Positions 1 through 7,871 are shown, counted from the stretch's first letter. The stretch is DNA of 64,000 nucleotides from Alkalihalobacillus sp. YIM B00296 (GCF_020179385.1 NZ_JAIBLJ010000003.1:147098-211097), one strand, 5' to 3'. Translations and numbers: made by a program. Notes: generated by a model from the sequence alone, not told the origin.

Positions 1-41
1 CCGATGTCATCGATAACAGTCTAATTGGAAATACGGGCTAA
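1..41 (+). CDS. GerPA/GerPF-family spore germination protein (C-terminal end only)
   Basis: Only the last 12 codons and the TAA stop (39-41) lie in the window, read from base 3. The tail DVIDNSLIGNTG resembles the end of the reversed gerPA/F-type gene at 2039-2260, which finishes DPDASDSNNIGNV. GerPA/GerPF proteins are small and act in the spore coat, helping germinants reach their receptors. The gene lies directly upstream of gerPC on the same strand, so it probably heads the gerP cluster. The assignment rests on this short tail and its neighbours. Confidence 0.6.
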   Translation, partial: DVIDNSLIGNTG

Positions 42-120
42 ATATTATCCCCTTTTCGGAAGAACCTTGTGTTAAATTCTTGGTGAGTTTGCATAGGTTA
101 GTTATGAGGGGGTGATGGAC

Positions 121-759
121 TTGAGTAATAATTATTTCGAACAACGTATCCGGCAGCTTGAAGAAGTCCTCAGGTGCTTACAAGAAAAAACCCAATCGAT
201 CGAGTCCATCGTTTCAGGTTTGCAAAATGAAGTTGGACAATTGAAAAATTCACCTCAAACCTCAATTGAATATAATTTCGATCAATTGAAAATCGAAACG
301 TTGGAGGGGACACTGAATATTGGGCTCTCTCCTGGAGGGAGCGGCCTTGATAATATTGAGGATCTTGGAGTCAACGGTAAGAAAATCCAGATCAATAAGA
401 ATAATACCTCTGAAACCCAGGCCCCTTTTACAGATGATATGTATAAATGGATCAATCAAGGAGTCGATCATTATTTAAACCATGATATCTTCAATGATAT
501 TCAAAAAGTGGAAAAGCGGACTCGATTCAGTATAACCGAGCAACAGCAAAAAGTGATTGTAGAGGATATCAAAAAACAGATGGGGCATCGTCTTCCCCAT
601 TATGTGATGGCAACAGACCCTGATAACGCACAACGGAATCCGAATCAAGAAGCTGACCGGATCATGGAGCAAATTAAAAAAGATATTATAAGCGGAATTG
701 AAATCTATATGAATAATGAAAAGGAGAAATCCCAGGGAGGAAAACAGGATGGAACTTAA
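121..759 (+). CDS. gerPC: Spore germination protein GerPC
   Basis: A protein of about 212 residues that is larger than the other GerP proteins. Its N-terminus is a heptad-like coiled coil (roughly residues 5-45, rich in Q, E, L and I), followed by a beta-rich middle and a charged C-terminal half. GerPC is needed for the gerP-dependent permeability of the coat to germinants. The ribosome site GAGGGGGTGAT (106-116) fits a TTG start at 121 best; in-frame GTG 112 and ATG 115 lie inside that site. The gene overlaps the next, gerPD, by 11 bases, so the two are translationally coupled. Identity is supported by family features and by the gerPD, gerPE and gerPB genes that follow. Confidence 0.85.
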   Translation: MSNNYFEQRIRQLEEVLRCLQEKTQSIESIVSGLQNEVGQLKNSPQTSIEYNFDQLKIETLEGTLNIGLSPGGSGLDNIEDLGVNGKKIQINKNNTSETQAPFTDDMYKWINQGVDHYLNHDIFNDIQKVEKRTRFSITEQQQKVIVEDIKKQMGHRLPHYVMATDPDNAQRNPNQEADRIMEQIKKDIISGIEIYMNNEKEKSQGGKQDGT

Positions 760-931
760 CGTTATCAATCGTGAACTATCTGTCGGGGATATTCGTATCA
801 TGGGTATTTCGACTTCTTCACTGCTTTTGGTCGGTGATAGCGATGTGATCAATTGTCAATCCATGTTCGACACACCTCCAGAATCGTTGATCATCGGTAC
901 CCCTCTCGTACCATTGGGAACGGAATCCTGA
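749..931 (+). CDS. gerPD: Spore germination protein GerPD
   Basis: A 60-residue protein beginning MELNVINRELSVGDIRI, a typical short GerPD. GerP proteins are made late in the mother cell and affect how quickly small germinants cross the coat. The start ATG at 749 has GGGAGG at 735-740. The coding sequence overlaps the end of gerPC and its stop is followed after one base by the gerPE start, so gerPC-D-E are read as one unit. The internal motif SSLLLVGDSDVI resembles the SS-x-x-x-x-G segments of GerPB and GerPE, in line with the shared ancestry of these small proteins. Confidence 0.85.
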   Translation: MELNVINRELSVGDIRIMGISTSSLLLVGDSDVINCQSMFDTPPESLIIGTPLVPLGTES

Positions 932-932
932 A

Positions 933-1304
933 ATGGATCGTATTTCTGTTGTTCAATCTATCGATATCGTGTCTGTCACCTCCTCATCCATCGTTCAAGC
1001 AGGTGACACGAATATCCTGACCCCGGTTTCTAAAGCATTAGCGGTACAAAGGCAAGAATCGACATATGACATTAATGAGCATCGACTTGATATGTATCCG
1101 ATTTTTTCAATACCTTTTCCGCCTCTATCCTATGAATGCATTCCCGTAAAAACCGTACAAGAGGTACCTGCCATCCAGGTCAATTCGATCAACATCATAG
1201 GGGTTGCGGCGTCTTCTGCCGTCCGAATCGGAAAAACGGATTTCATCTCCAGCGAAACCCGTGTTAAACACATTCGCCATTTCACTGTCAATCCTTATGA
1301 ATAG
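933..1304 (+). CDS. gerPE: Spore germination protein GerPE
   Basis: A 123-residue protein with two copies of a GerP-type segment: one near the start (VTSSSIVQAGDTN) and one near the end (VAASSAVRIGKTD). GerPE belongs to the gerP group that controls germinant permeability of the spore coat. The ATG at 933 follows the gerPD stop almost directly and has no strong ribosome site of its own, which suggests translational coupling. It is followed by AGGAGG (1303-1308) serving gerPB. Length and context match the family well. Confidence 0.85.
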   Translation: MDRISVVQSIDIVSVTSSSIVQAGDTNILTPVSKALAVQRQESTYDINEHRLDMYPIFSIPFPPLSYECIPVKTVQEVPAIQVNSINIIGVAASSAVRIGKTDFISSETRVKHIRHFTVNPYE

Positions 1305-1314
1305 GAGGATGATT

Positions 1315-1536
1315 ATGAATGTGTATGTCAATCAGACGATTACAATCCAGACCTTGCGTATAGAAGGATTATCAAATTCATCTGTCCTCCAAATCGGTAC
1401 GAGTGGAGTCATAAAACCTATATCATATGCCGCCAATACAGGCGGATTCACTGAACCTGCCCCTGCAATGATACAACCATTCGGGGGTGTGGTAGAACTA
1501 CCTACTGCTGGTCCGTTGGTTCCATTGGCGCCATAA
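1315..1536 (+). CDS. gerPB: Spore germination protein GerPB
   Basis: A 73-residue protein starting MNVYVNQTITIQTLRIEGL, close to known GerPB (an NQTI start, an SSVLQIGTSG core and a proline-rich tail ending PLVPLAP). The ATG at 1315 has AGGAGG at 1303-1308 with 6-base spacing; an upstream in-frame ATG at 1309 is too close to that site. In Bacillus subtilis gerPB sits between gerPA and gerPC, but here it follows gerPE, so the cluster has been reordered. Presumably expressed in the mother cell with its neighbours and deposited in the coat. Confidence 0.85.
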   Translation: MNVYVNQTITIQTLRIEGLSNSSVLQIGTSGVIKPISYAANTGGFTEPAPAMIQPFGGVVELPTAGPLVPLAP

Positions 1537-1568
1537 GGATGATCGAGTAGAAATTGTGAGGAGATTTT

Positions 1569-1997
1569 ATGGATTCATGGTCAAAAATGATGGATTGGAA
1601 GCAAATGGCTGATAAGTACTTCAATGAAAATTTCTTTCCCAATCAACAAGAAAATGCAAAGCCAGGTCCTCAAATGAACATCTATGAGTCAGAGAATGAA
1701 CTTTTATGTTTGATTTCACTTCCGGGCCTGAAAAATATTGATGATGTGGAGGTGTATGTATATAAGAGTTCAATCAAGCTAATCGGAAATACCACGATCC
1801 ACGCACATGGCATGTCCCTTAAGAAAAATGAGATTTTTCAAGGAAGATTCGAGCGCGAAGTGACTTTGCCCTACTCAGTCCGTGAAGACCCCATTGAGGC
1901 GTATTATCAAAAAGGAATCCTCTATATAAGGCTGTATCGTCTATTGACGGATGATCGCTCGAAGAAGAAAGTCGAGATTAAATTTCACCCAGATTAA
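1569..1997 (+). CDS. Hsp20/alpha-crystallin family protein (CotP/CotM-like)
   Basis: A 142-residue small heat-shock-type protein. The alpha-crystallin domain covers about residues 35-140: it starts at MNIYESENELLCLISLPGL and holds the core strand pattern FEREVTLPYSV, then YYQKGILYIRLYR near the end. The N-terminal arm is short and rich in W, K and M. Small Hsp20-like proteins are found in the spore coat of Bacillus (CotM, CotP), and its place 32 bases after gerPB on the same strand favours a coat or sporulation role over a general chaperone. The ATG at 1569 is preceded by GTGAGGAG (1556-1563). Confidence 0.75.
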   Translation: MDSWSKMMDWKQMADKYFNENFFPNQQENAKPGPQMNIYESENELLCLISLPGLKNIDDVEVYVYKSSIKLIGNTTIHAHGMSLKKNEIFQGRFEREVTLPYSVREDPIEAYYQKGILYIRLYRLLTDDRSKKKVEIKFHPD

Positions 1998-2038
1998 AGG
2001 TGGGCTGACACTCTATTCACGCCAACCCTCCATATTAT

Positions 2039-2260
2039 CTAGACATTACCTATATTATTACTGTCGGAGGCGTCTGGATCAATTGTAAATGTTACACTGA
2101 AAACGTTTTTTTCTGTTAAGAAATCTCCAGTGTTCCCTCCTCCAGAGCCTTGTGCAGTTTTTGAAGTTGATACGGGTGAATTATAGAATAGATCCCCGAA
2201 ATTAACCGTTCCATCATTCACAGCAGAAATTTTTATAGGTGCAATGATTATTGTCGGCAT
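2039..2260 (-). CDS. GerPA/GerPF-family spore germination protein
   Basis: A 73-residue protein starting MPTIIIAPIKISAVNDGTV, then VNFGDLF and SGGGNTGDFL, with an ending DPDASDSNNIGNV. These are the marks of the GerPA/GerPF family. The start ATG at 2260 is preceded by AAAGGAGAG at good distance; an in-frame GTG two codons earlier lies next to that site and is less likely. It points against the gerP cluster, so it is either the displaced gerPF of the usual operon or an extra copy. GerPA and GerPF are too alike to tell apart by eye. Confidence 0.85.
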   Translation of the reverse strand: MPTIIIAPIKISAVNDGTVNFGDLFYNSPVSTSKTAQGSGGGNTGDFLTEKNVFSVTFTIDPDASDSNNIGNV

Positions 2261-2437
2261 AGCCACTCTCCTTTACCCTGTAATGCATGAAAAGGGCTGG
2301 ACCTTATCCATTCAGGCTTCCTTAAGCATATACGTCATCTTGTTTTAGAGAAAGACAAAATAACGCAATGAAGTAGCCAGGCAATTGATTTGGCCATACC
2401 CTTTTGAAAGATGACAAACATGTAATTTTTATTTAGG

Positions 2438-2478
2438 AAGCAAAAGGAGTCCGACAACTCCTTTGCTTACCCTTTTTT
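2438..2478. terminator. Hairpin followed by T-run
   Basis: Stem AAGCAAAAGGAGT (2438-2450) pairs with ACTCCTTTGCTT (2457-2468) with one bulge, and a CCCTTTTTT tail follows on the + strand. It lies just past the 3' end of the reversed yjcZ-type gene. The T-run is on the + side, so it may also block readthrough coming from the gerP direction. Confidence 0.5.
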
Positions 2479-2496
2479 ATGATCGCTTTCGTCAAA

Positions 2497-2592
2497 TTAG
2501 CTTACAAAAGCTACTCCCACAATAATAAGGAGAATAAACAAAACAACGATCAAAGCAAAACCTGCTCCATAGCCGTAACCCATGAAAGACAT
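2497..2592 (-). CDS. YjcZ-type 31-residue sporulation protein
   Basis: A very short gene encoding 31 residues that start MSFMGYGYGAGFALIVVLF and continue with a hydrophobic run. This glycine/tyrosine-rich head followed by one transmembrane helix is the pattern of the YjcZ family of tiny sporulation proteins found in many copies in Bacillaceae. The ATG (2590-2592) has a strong GGAAGGAGG ribosome site at 2594-2602. Function in the family is unclear; a place in the forespore or coat membrane is inferred. Confidence 0.85.
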   Translation of the reverse strand: MSFMGYGYGAGFALIVVLFILLIIVGVAFVS

Positions 2593-2602
2593 CCTCCTTC
2601 CT

Positions 2603-3033
2603 TCAGGTCATTAAAAGAACCTATTCTACCTAGAGAAGATTCTTTTCATTACATACTATGTAGAAGTACAGGTTTTGATAGGGACAAGTGGCGATATTTT
2701 GGATATCTTCCGCCGTTTTTTATAAGTTTTTTTGAGAAAACGGTTCATTGACCTATCACAAAACACGGCGTATATAAGGAACATTCAATTCTATTGCTAA
2801 ATATATAGTGGTTTTTGTAGAATTTGGTCGAAATTTCATCTTTTTTTGAAAATTTAAGTATGTTATAATTATACTGTTTCGGTTTTATAAATGCATCCTT
2901 ATTCGTGTTACATTTGTGCTGTTCCCGACTTCAGAATGATTTATATTAGTACATATCGTCTGGTTTTTTTACAGCTTTATACAATCCCTATAAGGCACAT
3001 GGTTTAAAGGACTGGACATCGTCTAACATCATT
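2603..3033. other. Intergenic stretch, no gene seen
   Basis: AT-rich sequence between the divergently transcribed yjcZ-type gene and yjiH. A TATAAT at about 2862-2867 is a possible -10 for yjiH but I could not match it with a well-spaced -35. No convincing coding frame or hairpin was found. Confidence 0.5.
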
Positions 3034-3084
3034 GTGAAAAGTTGGAACGATCAAAACTACATTCAACGAGGTGAACCATTAGAA

Positions 3085-4449
3085 ATGGAAAAGGAGAAAA
3101 CACTGCCTAAACCCAGTACTTTGAACTACATTAAATTCCTAATACCTTCCTTGATCGGAATATTTCTATTCATGATCCCGATTAATTACAAAGGTCAAGT
3201 AACCATCCCAGTCGCCTTGCTTGCAGACTGGATACAGGCTTTGCTCGGTGACAGCATCCCGGTCATCATGACATGGATCATTGTCCTTACAGTCTTGCTA
3301 TCATTTATTGCTGTTTTGGCAAAACCCGCATTCATTATGAATAATGCATTTTTAAAATCTCTCTTGTTTGTGCGTCCAGTTTGGTTGATTGCAAGATTGC
3401 TAGGTATGATCTTTGCAATCATGACATTGAATGAAATCGGACCTGAATGGATATGGTCACCAGATACAGGGGGACTCTTGTTGACAGGGCTGATTCCGGT
3501 ACTGTTTTCGGTCTTCTTATTCGCAGGGTTGTTCCTGCCGTTGTTACTGAACTTTGGATTGTTAGAACTATTCGGAGCACTATTGACAAAGATCATGCGT
3601 CCGGTTTTCACTCTTCCTGGGCGTTCCTCAATCGATTGCCTGGCATCATGGTTGGGTGATGGGACAATTGGGGTTCTTCTCACGAGTAAACAATATGAAG
3701 AAGGAAATTATTCTAAACGTGAAGCAGCAGTCATCGGGACTACATTCTCTGTCGTATCGATCACATTTACGATTGTAGTCTTAAAACAGTTGGAGTTGGA
3801 TGCATATTTCGGTCCATACTACTTAACAATTGTGTTGGCTGGAGTGGTAGCAGCCCTGATTTTACCTCGGATTCCACCGCTATCCAAAAAGAAAGACACA
3901 TATGTGGATGAATCGGATGTTCGTAAAAGCGAGGATATCCCTGAAGGAATGTCGGTGTTATCTTGGGGTATGAGGTCAGCCGCGCACACAGCAGAAAAAA
4001 CGAAAAGCTTCGATGTCATCGTAAGAGGTGGATTCCAAAATGTGCTTGATATGTGGATGGGTGTCATCCCAATCGTCATGGCTATCGGTACAATTGCATT
4101 AGGGATTGCAGAGGCTACTCCATTTTTCGAATGGCTCGGTAAACCGTTTGTACCGCTGCTTCAGCTCATGCAGGTACCAGAAGCGGCTGATGCTGCCCAA
4201 ACGATCGTGGTAGGATTTGCTGATATGTTCTTACCTGCCCTCATCGGTGTGGAAGTAATCGAAAGTGAAATGACAAGATTCATCGTAGCTTGTCTATCTG
4301 TTACACAGCTCATTTACATGTCTGAAGTTGGCGGATTGTTACTCGGTTCTAAAATTCCTGTCAACTTCAAAGATTTAATCCTCATCTTCCTAGAGAGAAC
4401 ATTAGTAACATTACCAGTCATCGTATTGATGGCACACATTATTTTTTAA
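3085..4449 (+). CDS. YjiH-family membrane protein with nucleoside-recognition (Gate) domain
   Basis: A polytopic membrane protein of about 454 residues with many hydrophobic helices. The segment LPGRSSIDCLASWLGDGT and the loop FADMFLPALIG are typical of the Gate/nucleoside-recognition fold seen in YjiH, SpoIIIM-type and nucleoside transporters. Substrate is not known for this family, though transport of a small solute is likely. The start is uncertain: GTG 3034 has no ribosome site nearby, whereas ATG 3085 has GAGGTGA at 3068-3074, with rather long spacing. A clear terminator follows, so the gene appears to be monocistronic. Confidence 0.75.
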   Translation: MEKEKTLPKPSTLNYIKFLIPSLIGIFLFMIPINYKGQVTIPVALLADWIQALLGDSIPVIMTWIIVLTVLLSFIAVLAKPAFIMNNAFLKSLLFVRPVWLIARLLGMIFAIMTLNEIGPEWIWSPDTGGLLLTGLIPVLFSVFLFAGLFLPLLLNFGLLELFGALLTKIMRPVFTLPGRSSIDCLASWLGDGTIGVLLTSKQYEEGNYSKREAAVIGTTFSVVSITFTIVVLKQLELDAYFGPYYLTIVLAGVVAALILPRIPPLSKKKDTYVDESDVRKSEDIPEGMSVLSWGMRSAAHTAEKTKSFDVIVRGGFQNVLDMWMGVIPIVMAIGTIALGIAEATPFFEWLGKPFVPLLQLMQVPEAADAAQTIVVGFADMFLPALIGVEVIESEMTRFIVACLSVTQLIYMSEVGGLLLGSKIPVNFKDLILIFLERTLVTLPVIVLMAHIIF

Positions 4450-4463
4450 AAGTTTAGTTACCA

Positions 4464-4489
4464 GGGCAGCCTTTGTGCTGCTCTTTTTT
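4464..4489 (+). terminator. Rho-independent terminator after yjiH
   Basis: GGCAGC pairs with GCTGC(T) around a short loop and is followed by CTTTTTT, 15-40 bases after the yjiH stop. Confidence 0.8.
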
Positions 4490-4590
4490 AGTTCGTAAAC
4501 TTTTCTGCTACATCGGTTAGCTACATCGCTGAAAAGTTATAAAGTTTTTTAAGAAGGCTGAAACCGGTTTGATCTCAGCCGATTTGATCA

Positions 4591-4821
4591 CTACCAGGAA
4601 AACCAAGGATCGGAGTCTTCTTCCTCTTCTGACTCATCATCCTCTTCTTCATATGAAGTCTCATTTTTCACTTCAATTTCATCTTCATTTTCCTCATTAT
4701 CATTTCTATTTGGACCAAACCCCCACATTGCATCCCAAGGATCTACATCCTCTTGTTCTTCTTCGCGTTCAAAATCTTCATTTTTAATATCCATTTCTTC
4801 CTCGTTGATTTTCTTCGCCAT
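4591..4821 (-). CDS. Highly acidic small protein of unknown function
   Basis: A 76-residue protein, about half Glu and Asp, with few hydrophobic residues. The motif DPW occurs twice: DPWDAMWGFGPN in the middle and DPWFSW at the very end, each after an acidic run. There is no signal peptide or membrane helix. The ATG at 4821 has AAAGGGGGG upstream. I do not recognise the family. Acidic, disordered proteins with short aromatic motifs often act as peptide ligands for a partner or as coat/spore proteins, but that is speculation here. It stands alone, on the strand opposite yjiH. Confidence 0.6.
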   Translation of the reverse strand: MAKKINEEEMDIKNEDFEREEEQEDVDPWDAMWGFGPNRNDNEENEDEIEVKNETSYEEEDDESEEEEDSDPWFSW

Positions 4822-4932
4822 GAAAATCCCCCCTTTCAGTACCAACACCAGTTACCAATGGCATAGTAACCATCTCTTATTAAGGTATTGATAATTTCAT
4901 TTTTCGGTACGGATACCTGCCTATCTTCCAAT

Positions 4933-4962
4933 AAAAAAGAAGAGACTTTAAAATGTCCCTTC
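4933..4962 (-). terminator. Terminator of the thioredoxin-like gene
   Basis: On the minus strand GAAGGGAC pairs with GTCTCTTC around an A/T loop and is followed by six T (A-run at 4933-4938 on the + strand), directly downstream of the gene ending at 4968. Confidence 0.8.
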
Positions 4963-4967
4963 TTTCT

Positions 4968-5285
4968 TTAATCAACAGTTTTAAAAAACGCTTTAACAGA
5001 ATCAGGTGTTTTGGCATTTGCGCTATGCAAGTGGGCTACCTTTTCTCCTTTTTGGAATACAAGCAAGCTCGGGATTCCCATTACTCCATATTTTTCAGCG
5101 ATTTCAGGAAATTGATCTTTATCGATCTGGTACCAAGCTTTATCCAGATGATCTTCCATTATTTCACCAATAAACATATCGAGTCGTTTACAATCGGGGC
5201 ACCAATCCGTTTCAAATTTGATGACCGTCTGCTGCGATTGATTGATTAGATCGTTGAATTGTTGTTCAGATGTTATATCTTTCAT
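4968..5285 (-). CDS. ytpP: Thioredoxin-family protein (YtpP-like)
   Basis: A 105-residue thioredoxin fold with active-site motif WCPDCKR and the later cis-proline segment GIPSLLVF. The CPDC active site, instead of the usual CGPC, is typical of the YtpP group of Bacillus thioredoxin-like proteins. It should catalyse thiol-disulfide exchange in the cytosol; the exact partner is unknown. Start ATG 5285 (MKDITSEQQF) has AAGGGGA just upstream; a longer frame exists but its extra N-terminus has no family likeness. It has its own terminator and appears to be a single-gene unit. Confidence 0.8.
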   Translation of the reverse strand: MKDITSEQQFNDLINQSQQTVIKFETDWCPDCKRLDMFIGEIMEDHLDKAWYQIDKDQFPEIAEKYGVMGIPSLLVFQKGEKVAHLHSANAKTPDSVKAFFKTVD

Positions 5286-5464
5286 AAAATCCCCTTCTTT
5301 TAGTTGATATAAATAATATACAAAATTATTCTTTCGAATGTGAAATGACATGCTTAAGCAGTAAGGTTGTTTCATGATAAATGATTGTGTTCCACTATAT
5401 ATGCAGGATATTACCGTTTTATTGGAATAAAGTTTTGTAAATCAACAATAAGATTTAAAAAAAC

Positions 5465-5486
5465 GATAATTGCAAAAGCTATTATC
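5465..5486 (+). promoter_or_regulatory. Inverted repeat upstream of czcD (possible operator)
   Basis: GATAAT (5465-5470) and ATTATC (5481-5486) form a perfect 6-bp inverted repeat with a 10-base spacer, 38 bases before the czcD start. AT-rich palindromes at this place are the usual target of ArsR/CzrA-type metal repressors. No regulator gene is adjacent, so this is inference. Confidence 0.4.
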
Positions 5487-5523
5487 TGTAAGTTAGAATC
5501 GGTTCCTAAAGGGAGGAATGATC

Positions 5524-6405
5524 TTGGGCCATCAACATGATCACCATGTAAATAAAAAAGCTTTGAGAATTTCTTTCCTTTTAATCTGTACATTCATGAT
5601 TGTCGAAGTGATTGGCGGCCTTCTGACCAACAGTTTAGCCCTGCTATCTGACGCCGGACACATGTTAAGCGATGCTGCATCATTAGGCTTAAGTTTCTTA
5701 GCCATCCATTTTGGAAGCAAGAAACCGAATCCTGATAAAACAATCGGATATAAACGATTTGAAATTCTGGCCGCATTCATTAACGGGGTTGCCCTTATCG
5801 TCATTTCCTTCATCATTATTTATGAAGCCTTACACCGTTTTATGAATCCCCCTGTAGTCGCAGGATACGGGATGCTATCAATTGCTTTTATCGGTTTGTT
5901 GATCAACTTGATCGTCGCTTATATCCTACTGAAAGGTGATACCAGCGGAAATTTAAATGTAAAAAGTGCTTTTCTACATGTTATAGGTGACCTTTTAGGA
6001 TCTGTAGGCGCTATGATTGCTGCGCTTTTCATTATCTTTCTGGGGTGGAGATATGCAGACCCGATTGCGAGCATTGTGGTTGCACTGTTGATTTTGATCA
6101 GCGGGTGGCGTGTCACGAAGGAAGCTATCCATGTATTGATGGAAGGTACACCAGGTCATATTGCCATTGAAGAAATCAAAGCATCACTCCGTGCCCTCCC
6201 ATCTATCAAAAGTGTACATGACCTTCATGTCTGGTCGATTACATCAGGCTTTACCGCTTTAAGTTGTCATATTACGATTGAAAAGGAAACCGACCATCAG
6301 GAAATATTGGAACAAGCATCCAATCATCTAAAGGATTCCTTCCATATCAATCATACAACGTTACAAATCGAATATTCAGATGACCATTGTGATTCCTGTA
6401 ATTAA
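5524..6405 (+). CDS. czcD: Cation diffusion facilitator CzcD-like metal exporter
   Basis: A protein of about 293 residues with a histidine-rich N-terminus (GHQHDHH), six predicted membrane helices and a cytosolic C-terminal domain. The transport-site motifs are visible: SDAGHMLSDA in helix 2 (HxxxD) and HVIGDLLGS in helix 5 (HxxxD). It should export Zn2+ and related divalent metals in exchange for H+ or K+. The C-terminus carries another His/Cys-rich tail (DDHCDSCN). TTG 5524 is favoured because AAGGGAGG ends at 5516, too close to ATG 5518. A palindrome upstream may mediate metal control. A hairpin terminator follows. Confidence 0.85.
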   Translation: MGHQHDHHVNKKALRISFLLICTFMIVEVIGGLLTNSLALLSDAGHMLSDAASLGLSFLAIHFGSKKPNPDKTIGYKRFEILAAFINGVALIVISFIIIYEALHRFMNPPVVAGYGMLSIAFIGLLINLIVAYILLKGDTSGNLNVKSAFLHVIGDLLGSVGAMIAALFIIFLGWRYADPIASIVVALLILISGWRVTKEAIHVLMEGTPGHIAIEEIKASLRALPSIKSVHDLHVWSITSGFTALSCHITIEKETDHQEILEQASNHLKDSFHINHTTLQIEYSDDHCDSCN

Positions 6406-6433
6406 AAAAGATGGAAACATTGGTTTCCTTCTT
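6404..6433. terminator. Terminator between convergent genes
   Basis: GGAAAC (6413-6418) pairs with GTTTCC (6423-6428), flanked by A6 on the left and TTCTTT on the right, so it can serve both czcD and the facing acetyltransferase gene. Confidence 0.75.
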
Positions 6434-7308
6434 TATAAGGTGTCACTGAACTGATAGACAATCGAATCCCCGATTGGTACATATCCGATCTTCTTATAGA
6501 TACTGTTGGAGGTCGGATTTGATTGATCTGTATATAGTGTACAGAACTCATAGCCATCTCTTAATAGGATCCTGCTAAGTTCAGCCACGCAAGATGTTGC
6601 ATATCCATGCCTTTCATACTCTTTTGGAGTGTATACATAATTGACGCTTATCCCCGAAGAAGTACCCCTCGCCTTTCTTGCCATGGAAACCGGTTTTTTA
6701 TCTTCCCAGACATATAGGCTTTCTTGTAAAATGAATTCCTGCGTTTTTTCCCTTGCTAATTCTTTCGTAAATGGAGATTCGGTTATAAGAGAAAATTCAT
6801 AACCCCATCTTGAGAGCAGATCAAGATCATCCATTGTTGCTAATCTGATGAAACCAGAACTTTGTGATACATCATTCACCTTTGTCAGTTTAAAGATACA
6901 TTGTTCCATTGCAAGGTCGTAACTGATTTTATAGGCTGCACCCCAGTATTCAGCGAATGAGCCTGCCAGTTTACTGGGACCAATGACTCCTGGAATCTTT
7001 ACTTGATGTGCTTGTAATTTTTCGACAGCTCGTTTTATAGCTTCATTTAAGTGAGGGTGTGAACCATCCCCGAATATCCCTAAATTATACGGGGGCGTCA
7101 TGATTAATAGTAAAACCAAGTTTTTCTTGCTATCCGTAACGGATGCGAAAAATGGTTTTGTATCATCACTACTTATCCCCTTCATCTCATTTTCGATACA
7201 ACGATGCATAATACCAAGCGGAAGATTATTTAGTGCCTCGTCTTTCATTAGAAATGCTTGTCCAACTCGAGCTAATTCACTCGCTTTTCTGTATTGTTGA
7301 AAATTCAT
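6433..7308 (-). CDS. GNAT-family N-acetyltransferase
   Basis: A 291-residue protein. The C-terminal part (from about residue 155) is a GNAT domain: the acetyl-CoA-binding motif A region reads VYTPKEYERHGYATSCV, followed by LYTDQSNPTSNSIYKKIGY, the usual motif B end. The N-terminal half is a second, degenerate acetyltransferase-like domain, as in two-domain GNATs of Bacillus. The substrate cannot be deduced. It is transcribed alone, convergent with czcD. Confidence 0.8.
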   Translation of the reverse strand: MNFQQYRKASELARVGQAFLMKDEALNNLPLGIMHRCIENEMKGISSDDTKPFFASVTDSKKNLVLLLIMTPPYNLGIFGDGSHPHLNEAIKRAVEKLQAHQVKIPGVIGPSKLAGSFAEYWGAAYKISYDLAMEQCIFKLTKVNDVSQSSGFIRLATMDDLDLLSRWGYEFSLITESPFTKELAREKTQEFILQESLYVWEDKKPVSMARKARGTSSGISVNYVYTPKEYERHGYATSCVAELSRILLRDGYEFCTLYTDQSNPTSNSIYKKIGYVPIGDSIVYQFSDTL

Positions 7309-7522
7309 ATATCTTTTCCCCTCATGCCAATCCTATAGTTTGTAAATATTTTATCGTTTCTAACAGTCCCAAGCAAAAAGTCATTTTCACTTCGTATTGA
7401 TAACTCCTTCACTACCATATCTGTGGTTATCAAATGCATAATACGTGATCCCATAGAAAAATGATCCTTCCATCTTGTATTTTGAGCTAAATCCCAAATT
7501 TCCTTACTCCCCTATACTTATA

Positions 7523-7552
7523 CAAAAAAACACGGAATCCTTTCCGTGTTTC
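7523..7552 (-). terminator. Terminator of the 33-residue membrane peptide gene
   Basis: AAACACGGAA and TTCCGTGTTT form a strong stem; the A-run at 7523-7530 supplies the U-tail on the minus strand. Confidence 0.75.
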
Positions 7553-7609
7553 TAAAAACGTTCCATAGGTTAACATAATATCATTATAATCTACATTAAT
7601 ATTACTGGA

Positions 7610-7711
7610 TTATTTATCTATATGATCTGGAGGTGGTGGGTCTGTTGAAACAATAAAAGCTAAACCAAGTTCTAGAATACATAGTATAACGATTGCTACA
7701 AAACCAAACAT
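7610..7711 (-). CDS. 33-residue single-pass membrane peptide
   Basis: A tiny gene with ATG at 7709-7711 and an AAGGGG ribosome site 7 bases upstream. The product begins MFGFVAIVILCILELGLAF, one hydrophobic helix, and ends with a polar tail containing STDPPPPDHIDK. No family is recognised. Support comes from the start signal, a consensus promoter (-35 TTGTGA at 7767-7772 and -10 TATAAT at 7744-7749, spacing 17, read on the minus strand) and a terminator downstream. It is divergent from the DeoR regulator gene, which may control it. Confidence 0.65.
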   Translation of the reverse strand: MFGFVAIVILCILELGLAFIVSTDPPPPDHIDK

Positions 7712-7735
7712 AGATACGCCCCTTGTGTAAGCATT

Positions 7736-7835
7736 TATAATCAATTATAAGTGATTATACACATATTCACAATAAGTAATTATAAGTTACACGCATACTT
7801 ACTGTTTTGTGTTCTTCACTTACATCCCTTATAAT
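7736..7835. promoter_or_regulatory. Divergent promoter region with repeated AATTATAAGT motif
   Basis: For the DeoR gene, TTGTGT (7807-7812) and TATAAT (7830-7835) are spaced 17 bases. For the small membrane peptide, -35 (7767-7772) and -10 (7744-7749) lie on the minus strand, also spaced 17. The decamer AATTATAAGT occurs at 7743-7752 and 7778-7787. TATAATC and GATTATA flank the first copy as a 7-bp inverted repeat, and TATAATCAA recurs at 7830. DeoR-family proteins bind repeated AT-rich sites, so these repeats are likely operators. Confidence 0.55.
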
Positions 7836-7871
7836 CAAATAAAAGTAAGTAATGAGAAATGAGGAATTCAG

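Noticed and set aside
92-100. CATAGGTTA before gerPC looks like a SigK -10 (CATA-N3-TA)
   Set aside because: No matching -35 at 16 bases, and transcription would begin inside the ribosome site of gerPC.
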